From assembly GCA_964035545.1 (NCBI GenBank), contig OZ037771.1:11359980-11423979 (forward strand): a stretch of 64,000 nucleotides of DNA. Reading direction: 5' to 3'. Shown in pieces: positions 13,101 to 26,216 of this stretch; positions within the stretch are counted from its first letter, which is position 1; the number at the start of each line of letters is the position of its first letter. The notes beneath the pieces are model-generated. The model ran no database searches. It saw only the letters and a program-made list of their open reading frames with translations, and was not told where the DNA came from. The DNA is from Bugula neritina (lineage: Eukaryota > Bryozoa > Gymnolaemata > Cheilostomatida > Bugulidae). The position numbers and the translations under genes were made by a program.

Positions 13101-16100
13101 TAGAGAAGCTGCTTGTATTTTCTTGTCTAATCAACTTGCACTGCAGAATTCAGATGTCCAAAGTACATGCTGCTGTATATATTGTATATAACATGTATTA
13201 ATGCTTTGCACACCATCTCTAGGCACAAGTATTCATGGGATGTGCTCTTTTCCACCGAGGAGATTTGAAAGCCGCTGCCGAGTATTACGTGAAGGCAGCT
13301 GATCAGGAGGTGAGAGTTCAAGTTAGTCTCTGATAATATAGACATGTTGCTATGTCAGTGGTATGTGAGTATCTAGTAATATAGACATGTTTCTATGTCA
13401 GTGGTATGTGAGTATCTAGTAATATAGACATGTTTCTATGTCAGTGGTGTGTGAGTATCTAGTAATATAGACATGTTTCTATGTCAGTGGTGTGTGAATA
13501 TCTGATAATATATGCATGTTTCTATGTCAGTAGTATGTAAGTATCTAGTAATATAGACAACTATTTATATATCTAGCACTTCATTCAGTAGAGTAGAGTG
13601 CACAATGGGCTTTTATTTGATATGATCTTAAATTGAGAGTAACCAGGAGTAGAGAAATTACCAGCCGACTCTAGCACAGACCTGTCATGCTTTGCCCATT
13701 GTATATTACTTATAAACTTTTTGTTTTGGTTACAAAAAGTTGTCTTCTCTATGTTTAAGTCACTCATGAGGGAACAACTCTAAAATAATAAATGTATAAT
13801 TTCTCAAAGTCTGTTGCAACTAAAAGTACTGCAAGTGATGTTGGAAGATAGTTTCAAAAATAAGAACTTTTGATGTCTATTCTCACACCATCAACAAGGG
13901 TGGTTTTATAGCTCTGGCTGATATATACCAATGAGCTCTTCGCAACTTTCACATGTTTCTTCCAAATAATATGTTAATATTACTTTCAATATTGGTTCTC
14001 CTTAATTGAATGAGTCTTGATTAGATATTGTAATGGCTAAATTTGACTTGATTACTTCTCAGTGAACTAAGAGGGGGGGGTTAGCTGTTAGCTTAAGTGA
14101 GTCAGTCTAGACTCTAGAGTCTGTATCCACATAAAGTTTATGGTACCAGTTGGGGATAGCCAAGCTGCTGCGGTGGAAAGTTCTGGAGTATTCTGGAAGG
14201 TTTCTGCTCCCACTTCTCATGTTGTGTGTGGCTTACATTGTTTCTGTGAATGTATCTGCATTGTGGCAATGTTGTTTTGCCCTTTACTTGTACTGTACTC
14301 GCTACAGCAACTGCTACAGTAACTCAGTGTCGGTGTACAATGTTGGAGTTGTGTACCTTTTTTATTGCAGTGCACTGATGCGTATTACTATCTTGGTGTG
14401 TGCTATGAAACTGGGGCTGTAGATGAACAACCAGATGATGTCAAGGCTGCTCATTACTATAGTTTGGGGGCTGAGAAAGGCCACCCGGATGCTCAGTACA
14501 ACTTAGCGGTGTTCTACGAGGAAGGCTATGGTAAATACTAGTTTTGTTTATGTTGAGCCAAATATTTACTAATTTATGAGTTGAAAGACTCTCGTGGAAA
14601 ACACTTGATGATGATGCCAGTATGTAAGCCTTGTGGCTTTTTTATCTCTGGGTTTGGGGCTTTCCTCATCAATGATTCACCAGGCTCTAGAATTTAGGCT
14701 ATTTTTTATCCTTTGAGGTCATCCTGCGCTGTGATTGCTCAGCTTACATGTTTTTATGGCAGTTATTTGAGGAAATTGGTTTTTAAATAAAGTGCTTTAG
14801 GCTAATTAAAGACAAGATGTTTAGGCTAAAAATTTCATTGCTATTTTTATCATATTTTAATGGAAAAGCTACTGCATTGCACAATAAGTAAATCATTCCA
14901 GAGTTATAAGTTTGATTGTAGAGTGAATATTAAAAGTCTTTTAATAGTATATTTTTATATTTACACATTTTAAACAATATGAATATAATTTACATTGTTT
15001 TACTTTTTTCACTGGCAATTGACTGCTTGTTTATAACCATAGAAACATGAACTAGTAGGTACATGTGTACATGTTTATGTCTGTAAACTTTTTTACCTGT
15101 TGATTCCTATTCTTACCTTCCACAAACAAGTCACCCTGTCAGCATGTTCATCCCATGTGGCTTAACATTTCAATTTTATATCTGAATTTTGTTGCCTAAT
15201 TAAATAAGAAATTTATATATGCATTAAATAAGAAATTTATATATGCACCAACAAAGTGAGTACAGATCATTTAGAAGTTTTAAAATTAGTGTTACTAGTG
15301 CAGTCTGTGTACATAATTCTACTATTTATTTCTCCAATAAGCTATATTTAGTTGCCAACTGTTTCTACTACTTCTACTTCAGTATAATGTTATTGCAGGT
15401 AACTTAGATGTTGACAGAGAAAAGGCTATTTATTGGTTGTCAAAGTCGTCTAAACAAGGGCATGCATTGGCTAATGAGAGACTGGGAGAACTTGGTAATT
15501 GTCTTTACTCGTTACTTTGTCCAGTTTCATCTATAAGGCTGGAAGGAAATAGATTGAGCTTGTTTTTAAAAACATAGTTTCCATTTAGTTGAAAGTTTTG
15601 AACTAGAAATTGGTTTTGAATGTAAAAAATTATTAAAAATTTAGCAGGTATAACAGCTGTTTATATGATCCTAGTGATACTAGAAAACGATGCTCTTTTA
15701 ATTTAAGTTGAGCGTATTTTGGTGTCAGGAGCGTTTTCAAAGTTCCCACGCTAGTTTGAGTTGTTAAGTTATATCATATGAATATGGTAGGATGTGACAT
15801 GCATAGACTGCTCATATACCCTACACCTCTACGTTTAGATAAGGGAAGACTAGCTGACAGGTTATTTGATGCACTTGAAAGTTTCTGTCACTGGGTACTT
15901 GTACTTGTTAACAAAACGCTATCTTTCTGGGCAAACTTTCCCCTAAGACCATGGCTTTATTGAACTTGTAAAAGATAACTGCTAGTTGAACTAAAATGAT
16001 GTTCATTTAAATATCAGTGAAATTTATTATTCAGGAAAACCTACAGCTTTTCAGACTATACTTCAACTCACTAGTTTGAGAGTCATTAACTCAACACTCT

Positions 16101-19100
16101 CTAGGGAGGATAACTCATTGAGGGTTTTTCACCGAAAGCTTTGGAAATATTTCTGGAATTGTTTTTTGGACAAAATGTTCCTAGATATGTATGATCAGTA
16201 AAGATATTTTTCCTAGAAATTTTATTGGTTTTTAAATGATTTGTAACTTTTATCAGTTAAGGATTAGAAGAATGATTCTGTGCTGGTTGTTTAAATAGTC
16301 ATACAGTCAGTTTACAGCTTGACTATAATAACTATTACTGAGAGTATTATTTCTAATTATATTGTTACTAAATTTAAATCATTCAATCAAAATTATTTGG
16401 TTGCTGTCTAACTTGAATCACAATTTACTTCTGCTCACATTTGATGGATCTTTTTACTGGGAGAGTATACACAACTTATCTAGTTTAGTTAAGTTGTGTA
16501 TACACAGCCTTTACCCTCTTAATAAAGTAAGTGTGTTGGTCACATGATTCATACAGTCATCAGATAATCTGCTGAATAAATGTATATCAGCAAATATAAG
16601 CCTGGTAGGTTAGGACTAAAGATTAGAACAATAAATTATATTCGATATCAACACAATATGCTGGATTTAATGTTAAAGGGTGCCATTTTAGGAAATATGT
16701 CAACTCATTCATAAAAACACTGAGTATTTGTATTATTAAGTAATAACCAATTGAGTTTTGAGCACACTGTTTCCATGAGCAATGGTTCCAGCTACTATGG
16801 AATGATCTTAATTTCCTGCTTCCTTCTCTTTAGTGTTGGAAGTCGTTAACCTCTAAGGTCATTATCTATCATCTACCCTACTGGTTCATAAGTACAGACT
16901 GGTGAATTATCACTACATGACACTCACACACTCCATTTCACGCAAGCACAGTATTTTTCTATGAAAATTTAGTGTGTAATCTTTTGAATAGTAGGTGAAG
17001 TGGTGCAGGTTTTATTATGTAAACTATTTTTCCATGTATTGATATTTCGAAGTGCAGTAAATGTACTCATGTGTTTTGTAATGTTTGTTTTTCCTCATAG
17101 TAATTGAACTAGTAGATATTTCTTGGAATGTGATCAAAGATCAAACTTGGCACTCATTCAACAAAGTGGAAAAAAAACGCTTTTATAGTTACACCATTGA
17201 TGGGTGCTCATAATTTTGGCTAAACTATCGAAGTTTATATTTTGGCTAACCTACAAGTTGTGTGGAATTTGCCTGCAGGACAAACTGAGTTGAAATTGTG
17301 TTATTTACCTGTACACAGGGTGTCTAAACAAACTGCCAGGCTCAACATCCCTTCCTGTCTTCAACAAGCACCTTGCAAGTACCTTGACAGACCTGTCTCC
17401 TCATGACATGCCCAGAGCTCAATCAGATGCAGCCATCACGAAAAAGAGATCTTATGTCAACCTAACTCCATCTCTTAATGTTGCACAGTATCTCTCTAGA
17501 GCTTCCTCAGGTACAATCTCATCTCTGTCTCTCTCTGCAACCAACTCATGTATTCATGTTACTGTATTTTTTGTAATAAGTCATGTCTGGACATTCACAG
17601 CTTATCACCCCAATATACTTCCCAATTACGATATTCTAGCAGTATTTAAAGTTTGTGTTACGGTTCAGCTAGGCCAATTTTGTACACTTTTTATTTATTC
17701 TCTCTATTTTAATATAAAATATATTAGTAGGGGTGAATAACTGACTCTTACATTAAAAAAAGTGCAAGTTTAATTTTATGCATAAACATGCTTTTTATTA
17801 GCAGTTTTTAGTGCTTTTATTTTTGACTCTTCTCGTGTCAAAACAGAACTGGTGTTATGCTGTGCTAGTCAGTGAAGTGCACAATGTATCTGCTTTCCAG
17901 TGGTTAGTCATCAATCACAGAGCCGAAATAACATTCTTCAGTATTTTTATATTTTTAGCGTTTTCGTGATTGAAAATTAATCAAGCTATTTATAGTTCTG
18001 TCCCTCCCTTCATTGGCCAACCAGCCTCTAAAGTTTATTTTGACAATCATATTAGCTAATTGAGTTATCATTGAAATGTCAAAACTGCTGTATAGGAAAA
18101 TCCAAGACCAGTCTGACATTTTATTTATCAGCTTAAAACCTCTTAATTCAAATTACAATAAGCTAATCTGTGAATTTAAATACCAAGTCTATCAGTGCTA
18201 TCACTTCCTTGTAAGGCCAATGTACTGCGACATTCAAGCAAAAGTACAGTGCCACGTTGTTTACAATTAGTAAATTAGAATCTCTTATACAAGGAAAACT
18301 GCTAACCTGTATTCTTTTTATTCATCCTTTTTATTATGTATTTCTTGGAAACTTCCAACCTATTTATTCCTTCACCTTGAAATATTGTACTGTAATTATA
18401 AACACGGAAGATCTGGTTATATCTTAGTACATCAGTACCAGATGTGAGGCGAGCCTGTAGCTCCAGTGCTGGTGTACTAAGGCATGCTTTATATTCCTGA
18501 TATATTAGAAATCAACTGCGTCTAGAGCCCTAGTCTGTCATTGAAATGTCATGTCCTTCTCACTTGAAAGTTAGCTCTGTAATTTGTTCTTAGAACAACT
18601 TCTTCACCAATAATTTTACCTTCTGGATAAATTATTCGACTACAAACATGCCATATGACATGTTTTATTAGCTGTCAAACAGCATATATGGTTTCTGTGT
18701 AAGAAGTTGGTGAGCTCACATTATAGACATTTATTTCAGCATCTTCAGTGGCTGCCGGAACTCCAAAGTTTTACGTTCCCGCTGACAGCGATGAAGATCA
18801 ATCCAAGTTTTGTGAATGGTCAGATGAAGGTCTTAGCTCCGCCTCTTCCTCAAGTTTACAACTAGGTAGGTATAGTCTATAGTCTATACTAGGTAGGTAT
18901 AGTCTATACTAGGTAGGTATAGTCTATACTAGGTAGGTATAGTCTATACTAGGTGGGTATAGTCTATACTAGGTAGGTATAGTCTATACTAGGTAGGTAT
19001 AGTCTATACTAGGTAGGTATAGTCTATACTAGGTAGATATAGTCCATACTAGGTAGGTATAGTCTATACTAGGCAGGTATAGTCTATGCTAGGTAGGTAT

Positions 19101-22064
19101 AGTATATACTAGGTAGGTATAGTCTATACTAGGTAGGTATAGTCTATACTAGATAGGTATAGTGTATACTAGGTAGGTATAGTCTATACTAGGTATAGGT
19201 ATAATCTATACTAGGTAGGTATAGTTTATACAGAGAAATTATTGCATGTAATGATATTGAAATTTTCTCTCCCCCCCCCCATTTGTTAAAAATAGCCTCA
19301 GTACTGTTTCAGTTAAGTTGCGGTTATACCTCTGCTGAAAAAAGTACCGAGTTTAAGTTAATAATGCTTGTCCGGGTACCCCTTTATAGTCAAACTGAAA
19401 CTCGTTGAAATCATATTGATGCGGTTGCTCACTTTCTGAAATTGAAATTTGACTCGCATAATGGCTATTTGATGCCCTTTGTAAACGTCGTGAATTAGTG
19501 AAGCGGAAAGCATAAAAGCAATAATTGAGAAGGCGTAGGCTATATAATTATAACCGTATAAGTACGTATAAGTACGTTGTCTAATCGCCAAAGTAATAAC
19601 TGAATAACGAAGTTTACAAGGAGTTATTACTCCATTCTATAATTAGCCGATTAAGTTATCACAGTACAAAAATTTCAACGGGTGGCTTTTACAATGCAAT
19701 GCAACTCGGAGAAATTTCAACCCGGCCAAATTGAAATTTTGACCGAAAATCGTGAAGATATAAACGCAACTTTAGCTTTTTAATTTCCAATTTTTTTCAG
19801 GATTTCATCTGCTACTTGATATTCAATTAGATATAGTCACTGATTTCAGTAGATTACACTGTCAGTTCCTAGAATTGTGCTATTCCACTGGCGCAATCTT
19901 TAATATGTATTGCAAACATTAGCAAACATTGTAAACATGTTATAGGCAATATCAAGTGCCTTATGAAGTCAATATTGAGCAAAATTTCCCCTGCTGTAAA
20001 TTTGAGGAGCTAAAATTCCTGCATTGTTGATAAAGTATTGGCCCATCTTGCCTGGCATACTGTATCACATCTTCATAGTTGTATAGACTAAGATGCGGCT
20101 TGTAATAATATATTATATACTTACACACTTGACTGGCTTGTGTTGTGGAGAATCTATTAAATTTCTTGCCTGGTCCTGACTTGTGTTACAAACAATTTAT
20201 AAAGATGATGTAAGCAGTGGTCAGTCAAAAGAGCCAGTCATGAAAGAAATTGAGGGTGGTAATTAATGTTTCACTTCTTTCTTCATATAATTGCATCGGA
20301 AACAAGAATACAATTTCCAGCTCATGTGTTTGTAGGAAATGCACCTTCAGTCAATTTCTCATATCTTATACTTTGGTTAAAAACAACAATACACACTCTG
20401 GTTCATGTGTTTGTAGGAAATGCAACTAAGTTGTGAAATAGTTCTCACCTGCTATAACTAGACATTTCAGATTTAAAGACATTTGCTAAATTTAATTAAG
20501 GGAAGCCAGAAATTTCATTACAGACCCTGCTGTAATATAAAAACTGTGTTCTACTATTGAGTAACTTGTAAATTCCAATTTTTTCAAAGCTTTAAATAAT
20601 TGTGCAAGTTTCAAATAAAATCATTTCTGGCAGAACAAAGAAAGCGAACAGTGGTTGACTTTCTACCTGTCCTGCATTCAACTGAATGGCCTTGACTTGA
20701 CCTCATTTGGCTACATGACCTTGAGTCTAGTAAACGACCTCTCAATGCCATTGAGTGGTTACCAAGTCAAAATATTTGAAAAGCATGACTCTGAAACCCT
20801 CAGCTTTTTTTAATACACTAGTCAAGTCCCTTTAATACACTAGTCAAGTCCCTTTAATACACTAGTCAAGTCCCTTTAATACACTAGTCAAGTCCCTTTA
20901 ATACACTAGTCAAGTCTCTTTAATACACTAGTCAAGTCCCTTTAATACACTGGTCAAGTCCTTTTAATACACTAGTCAAGTACCTTTAATACACTAGTCA
21001 AGTCCCTTTAATACACTAGTCAAGTCATTGCAATTGATGCTGGATGATAAAGTTAGAGATTTGTGTACTCTGTAGCAGGATAGGGTTTGTTTACAATCCC
21101 TCAGCTTACAGGTGAAAAGGCTGTTAGTATTTCCTATCATAAGCAGGGTGAAACATCACACAATCGCATAGTTATGTTGGATTCACCCCTATTCTCCTCA
21201 ACTGGGGCAAACTGACTCATGATAACGGATATTCTGAATTCTAAACTCATCAGTATATGACAATTCTCTCCATTTTCAGCAATGTGTTCTGCCATTGCCC
21301 CATAGATTGTTGAAGGCTAACAGTTTTTGACATTTTGGTAGTATAACATCCTGCATAAGCATTTAAAACTTAGCGGCAGAATTCACAAGCTTGCTTATAT
21401 TAAAGCATAATGTGAAAACATTTATTGTAGCAAAATATGCATAAGTTTTTTATGTGTTTTCCTGGTAGCAATACATCATCAAAAATGTAGTAGTAATTAT
21501 TACTACTACATTTAGTAATAAGGATGGCTGAGCCTTGGAAATAAGTCATGGAAATATTTCTCGTTGTCTTGCCTTTTCCTGAACTCCTGAGTGATTTACA
21601 ACCACCACGAGCAATATCTTCCTTCTTTACCATATCTACATGTTTATGTAATAATATATCATATAATAATATATCATACAATCAGAATAATATATCATTA
21701 TATAATGACTTTTTGATAAGTTTTCCTGCTAGAAGTTTACAGTTTTTGAACTTTTCTAAATTTTAATTTAAATTTACAAAATTAAACCCAAAATGTATAC
21801 TAGAAGTTGACTTGTGGAAAAGAAACTTATACTGCTGTTTCGTGTTATCTTGCACCCCTGAACTGGTAAAGTAGCTGGACATATTATGTAGTACAAGATG
21901 AACTGTTTGTAGGCCGACCATCAGACGACGGGTTTTCAGTAGAGTTTGCTGTTGAAAATCTGTCATTTGATCCAACTATCCCTAAAGTTTCACCATCACT
22001 TGCTCACACCACTTCCTGGGACTCAATCAGCTCCTCAGGTGACTCTCAGGTGGTCTTCATGTAG
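7154..22064 (+). CDS. DELE1: DELE1-like mitochondrial stress-relay protein (13 exons, 601 aa)
   Basis: Exons: 7154-7184, 9913-10060, 10854-10992, 11483-11785, 12003-12102, 12289-12416, 12634-12777, 13223-13309, 14371-14530, 15399-15494, 17319-17510, 18740-18865 and 21913-22064. Every junction is GT-AG and all phases agree, giving 601 codons and a TAG stop. The N-terminus MLRFLQGVHKAFRSNQ is basic and lacks acids, like a mitochondrial presequence. Residues about 240-445 hold SEL1/TPR-type repeats (TGMAANRLGMCYEQGLGV, HYYELAASHNCPKAMYRLA, AQVFMGCALF, DAYYYLGVCYETGAV, HPDAQYNLAVFYEEGYG, REKAIYWLSKSSKQGHA). The following STSLPVFNKHLASTLTDL resembles the human DELE1 tail after its repeats. Known role in mammals: OMA1 cleavage releases DELE1, which activates HRI and the integrated stress response. 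Human DELE1 is 515 aa; the extra length is a Ser-rich C-terminus. Exon 1 is the least certain part. Confidence 0.85.
7190..8900. repeat. Low-complexity ACTAGT/TATAACT tracts in DELE1 intron 1
   Basis: Long degenerate arrays of ACTAGTAGTAGTAC, TAATACTAATAG and ACTTATAGTTAT words fill the first intron. They resemble the tract at 5490-6190. Between about 7640 and 8060 three short TTGTGTACGAAATGG-like words occur. No coding exon is seen. Confidence 0.7.
10625..10835. repeat. Minisatellite, about 33-bp unit x6, before DELE1 exon 3
   Basis: Units of the form TATTATTCATTGTCTATG followed by TTTCTATATAATATC repeat up to the acceptor of exon 3 (AG at 10852-10853). The repeats supply the pyrimidine-rich end of the intron. 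Confidence 0.9.
12103..12203. repeat. Minisatellite, about 20-bp unit x4-5, at DELE1 exon 5 donor
   Basis: The array begins at the donor itself: GTGAGTCATGC leads into units GTGATGAGTCATTCCTCTAT. The repeat unit looks like an expanded copy of the splice donor with an inserted GAT. Confidence 0.85.
12795..12873. repeat. Two-copy direct repeat after DELE1 exon 7
   Basis: Two copies of a unit of about 40 bases (containing CACCAGCATATACTATTCAA and related text) lie just inside the intron following exon 7. The exact unit length is hard to fix by eye. Confidence 0.7.
13325..13562. repeat. Minisatellite, about 50-bp unit x4-5, after DELE1 exon 8
   Basis: Units contain AATATAGACATGTTTCTATG, then TCAGTGGTATGTGAGTATC. 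The array starts about 15 bases after the exon 8 donor, and each unit carries GTGAGTAT, itself a good 5' splice-site match. Confidence 0.85.
16465..16503. repeat. Hairpin with 14-bp arms in DELE1 intron 10
   Basis: GTATACACAACTTA and TAAGTTGTGTATAC are exact inverted repeats with an 11-base loop. Function unknown; it may be a fragment of a small inverted-repeat element. Confidence 0.75.
18859..19230. repeat. 20-bp minisatellite containing the DELE1 exon 12 splice donor
   Basis: About 18 units of ACTAGGTAGGTATAGTCTAT begin inside exon 12 and run into the intron. The exon ends CTAG and the intron begins GTAGGT, so each unit carries the same CTAG|GTAGGT as the authentic donor. About a dozen units have it unchanged. 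The first six bases of the first unit are coding. Confidence 0.92.
20812..21030. repeat. Minisatellite, about 22-bp unit x10, in DELE1 intron 12
   Basis: Units CTTTAATACACTAGTCAAGT plus CC are repeated about ten times with few substitutions, which suggests recent expansion. It lies mid-intron, away from splice sites. Confidence 0.92.
21483..21513. repeat. Palindrome, 15-bp arms, 1-base spacer, in DELE1 intron 12
   Basis: AAATGTAGTAGTAAT and ATTACTACTACATTT are exact inverted repeats separated by a single T. Confidence 0.8.
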
Positions 22065-22939
22065 AAACTGGACGCTGCCTTTGCTCAAGCCCACCAATCA
22101 CAGCTCGTTGCTGCTCTGTTATAATACCACCGCCATAATATTACTCTATATTTTATTTTACTAAACACATTTTTGTGCTTTAAAATATAACCGATTTAGT
22201 TTGTAAAAAGTGAAGGTTCCTTTCAACTCTTATTTTCGGTTAGTTCTGCTGCTGACAGTTACTCATTACTTTTAAGTTTTTGTTCAGGGATGATCATTTT
22301 TATTAAGCCAAAAAATCTAATTTGATGAAATATTTTGAAGTCAGAAAGCACCTGCTTGCCCATGTCTTACCCCAGGCAAGTTATTTCTTCACATTCAGGG
22401 ATAAGAAAAAATATTTTCAATACTTTGAAAGTTTCCTTCACTTTTAATTCAACTATATTTTATAATCTCAAGAAATATTAATATCCATTATTAAGAAAAT
22501 GATAGCTACTTTGAGTTGCTGCTAGTGGCCTATCTTATCTTTTACCCTAATTTGTATCCTGTATTTCTTTGTATTACTGCATATTTGTATTATTTTACAG
22601 TAACGTGTTCGTATTTTGTATATTTACAATAAATTTTGCTTCTAGGAGTCAAAAGATTTTATTGGCTTTTCCTCTAAAATAGTTGCATGAGCACAACATC
22701 TAACTACTGTTGCACCAGTTTACTTGTTTTATGAAGATTGAAACAAATAACTGATTTTAATATCATAAAATTTAAACATATATTTTATAAAACAGTTATA
22801 ATGCAAAATGTAAGTAAATGTATATAGTGAGTTTTTACGGTAGAGCATAATATCAAATCAAAATAAATTAAAAGTAATAACCCCTGAGTAAAGCTGTACC
22901 ACAAAACTAACATTTGTTTAAATCTTTGCAGAATATTTC
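22065..22939. other. Tail-to-tail interval between DELE1-like gene and paralog B
   Basis: This holds the DELE1-like 3' UTR with an AATAAA at 22628-22633 and, on the other strand, the 3' UTR of paralog B. The convergent arrangement leaves less than 900 bases. No further gene is seen. Confidence 0.6.
22628..22633 (+). terminator. Polyadenylation signal AATAAA of the DELE1-like gene
   Basis: A canonical hexamer about 565 bases after the stop codon, preceding paralog B on the other strand. A T-rich stretch follows. It is the best placed of the candidates seen. Confidence 0.5.
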
Positions 22940-25900
22940 TCAAGTTGGTTTGTAGCATTTACAGAGTCTTATCAACACTCTAGCACCAGTCTTAAAATCA
23001 TCATATGCTTTCCATTTACACTTCTGACTGTAGTGTATTTCATATCCATCACAGTCGTTATTCCTCCCTTGAGCCAGAGCTCCATCCATCTGGGTGTACT
23101 GTCCACACCGGCATATTCTGGAAGATATAGGTTTGTTATTAAATCATGTTTAAGTATTTTATTTCAACTAGAAGTTGGTCACATATCCTAGGAATAAGTA
23201 TTCATTTAGAATAATTTTGTCTAGAAATTTTTCTCTGTGATTTTTTCAACTTGAGTCATAAAAAGCATTGTAATCATTAATTTAGCTTTTTAAATGTTAA
23301 TATCCAAGATGCTTTTGCCTTGAAGTTTCAGAATTTCCTGTAACGACCATCAGCCTATCAACATAATATCGTTACGTAACTATTGTTATTCTTTCAGTAA
23401 CTGACCACTCCATTCTATTCAATCGGGAAGTTTGTTTTATTGGTCATTTCATTGTCCACTATATGCTGTACACGTGCTCAGGTCGTGCCCGGAAAAGTTG
23501 AAATCCTACGATAAAAGCTTAAAGTCATACATCCTAAGCATTTAAGCGTTGCATGTTGTATACGTAGATTATTGGAACGGCAACATTTTTACAATTCAAA
23601 TTTCCTTTTCGGGGACTTTTCTATTTTGAAGGGGAATTTCACGAAATGATAGGATTGTGAGCATTACACAAGTTGTTATAGATTCCATCCATGTCAATGT
23701 ATAACTGCAGTCTTTGATTGACTACCCCACTGTGAATATTGTTCCAATAGATTTGTTTTCTGAAATTAGACATTTACATTTTGGTTCATCATGAAAATGT
23801 AGAAATCTGGCCCCAAATGACCTCATAACTAACCCATATGTAGATCTATACTTTGCTTTCATGAGGTTAATAGGGTGCAACTTGGCGTATATTGAATATC
23901 AACACTGATCAACTTTTCCTTCTACTTCGCTTTTCTCTCTTGAATTTTGAAAATTTAGATACTTTTTATTCGTGGGATTTTATACTAAGGCTGATTTACT
24001 AGGACAAATCATGCATATAATTTCAACTGCAGGTATAAAATATAAGTATTATGTAATACCTGTTGGCTTTTGCTACATAAATTCTAACCAATACTTGAGA
24101 TGTGCTAACTATTTGCTAGAACCACTGGCTAATTATAGACTCGTCTATCGATACTTACCCTACCATTCACTAAGGGTGGGGGCTATGCTAGTTGTACCCG
24201 GCCATTAATATAATTTTTGCATAAATAACATTACCAAGAGTTATATAATTATTAGTTAGGCAAGTAACATAATATGCAGTGTATAGCAGAAGGATATAAG
24301 CAATTCTAGGAAATTCATAAAATGAGTTAAAAATTTGGAAAATGGATTCGATTTGGTCATGGAGAGATCGAGCAGACATCAGCAAAACTTCAAATGTATC
24401 TATGACTCAAAGTTTATTTATGGCTATGTTGTCACTATAATTATCATGGCAGCCATTGAAATGCAGCAGCAGATAGTCAAAGGCAGCACTTTAACTCACC
24501 TTACGATGTCTTTTTGGTAATACTTGGTGTATGCGACTTGGGGTTGACAGAGTGAGTCAGAATATGGACTGTATACACTGGCTATTTGTGGCTTTACTTT
24601 AAATCCTGACCTGTAACATATAGCACTCATTGGTTTTAATAAACCGTTTGGGATTTCAACTATTATATTTTCTTTAGCTAAAATTTGTAAACTTGGCTCA
24701 CATATTACGTAAAATATTTGATATATTAGCAATTGAAAACCAGGTTGTAAATCACTTTATTTTTTGTTTGCTTCATTGAATACCTTTTATTATTTTAATT
24801 TTCTGTTATCACAGCTAGAAATTGTCTCAAAGCTTCAACTGTGATTTACATCTAAATGTTCTCCAAGTATTCCCACCATATAGCATCACCTATGGTATGC
24901 CAATCACTGGCTTCATTTGACTCAGGTTTATTTGTATGTTCAACATAGACAATTACATTTTCGAGATAGAAATATAAATATTTGGACAGTATTACGGTGC
25001 CAGTCAATGCTGCGGTTATTTACCTGGTTGGCTGCCTCCTATATATACATTGTTTGCTGCCGTGGTACTCTATCTGTACTGGGAACTTATTAGGATGACT
25101 AGTGTCCTCATCACTACTGCAGCTTAGTGCTTCTTCTCTCTCTTCTGAATGTCTATCCACACCAGCCTGCATCTACAATGTATGCTTCAGATATATACTC
25201 CGGTATATTATTACTTTAGTTACCAGCAGAGTTTACATTTCATCAAAAGCATATTTTGAGTTTCTGTCATTAAAACCGTTTTTACTTGACAAGTTTCTAG
25301 AAGTTTTAGCATTCTCAGCAAAAACTATAAAATAAAGTTATTAATTTTAAATTAATTAAATCATTTGCTCTGATGTATGTATGATAATTATTTGGTATAA
25401 TTTCTGAGCGTTGAAATGCAAGCAGCTCATTATTTGGAGATTGAAGTTTTTTCAAATGTTTGTACTTTAATAATGGGGGAGGTCATTTTTTATTACCAAT
25501 ACACTAAATTGTACATTTTCTTAAAAATAGTATAAATATTATATAAATATAAATTTCAATAAATTTCAATAGTAAATACACCAACTAGGCAACTGATGCG
25601 TTTTGAGGTATTTTTTGACCGTAATTATTTATATAGTATATACAAATATACCAACAAAGCTGTATGATACAATTAGTTGATGGGCAAAAGATGCAGAATT
25701 CAAGAACCAGACATTCACTCAACCAGTTCTCAACAAATCAACAATTAACTGCACAAAGATAAAGGTGTGAGTCTAATGATGTATTGTATAATCTAACAGT
25801 CACTGCAGCGAGTTACCCACCAGTTTGCTGACTTCAGGCAAATCTGAAACAAGTTTAGGTAATCCCATTGAAGAGGTTTGGTTATGGACTGGAGGATTCC

Positions 25901-26216
25901 CTGTGAGAACATCAGCCCTTGTCATTCCTATAAGCTGATTAAATGGTGGAGAAGACAGCGTCCACGATGGTTCAAGCAGTGGAGATTCAACTAGTGGAGG
26001 ATCGATTGGTGGAGGGTCAACCCTTGGGCCCGCAGGTTCTGAGACTGAGCTAACCTCTTGGCCTACATCTTGAGAGACATTCTGATTCTTGGTAATTGCT
26101 CTCCTTTTCGTGCCACCTCTGGTAGAACATATTTTATGTGAATGCATCTCGGTGAGTATCAACACAACCACCTCTTGCAGTCGTTTATAGGGTATTGATA
26201 ACTGGTCATGTATCAT
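22940..26216 (-). CDS. Paralog B of an unrecognised six-cysteine family (4 exons, 277 aa)
   Basis: Exons: 26216-25821, 25172-25024, 24610-24500 and 23117-22940; phases 0, 2, 2. Exon 1 is disordered, with TKRRAITKNQ at residues about 36-45 and a Pro-rich segment. A short acidic stretch (SSDEDTS) leads into the module at 158-277: HPNKFPVQIEYHGSKQCIY, then SGFKVKPQIASVY, KYYQKDIVR, ICRCGQYTQMDG, YEIHYSQKCKWKAYDDF, and RVLIRLCKCYKPT at the end. Six cysteines are shared with C, D and E; there is one extra in NDCDGY and one in exon 3. The ATG at 26216 is the first in frame, but a later Met (MHSHK) is also possible. The exon 1 donor CTG|GTGGGT is acceptable rather than strong. No signal peptide or membrane helix is seen. 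I cannot assign a function. Confidence 0.72.

Noticed and set aside
12994-13191. Plus-strand 65-codon frame just before DELE1 exon 8
   Set aside because: It lies within the intron 12778-13222; the flanking exons join in phase without it.
22940-23130. Plus-strand frames over the last exons of B, D and E (for example 54211-54417 and 59528-59800, 68-90 codons, nearly identical to each other)
   Set aside because: They are antisense shadows of the conserved minus-strand exon 4. Splice phases, homology between paralogs and the cysteine pattern all support the minus strand.
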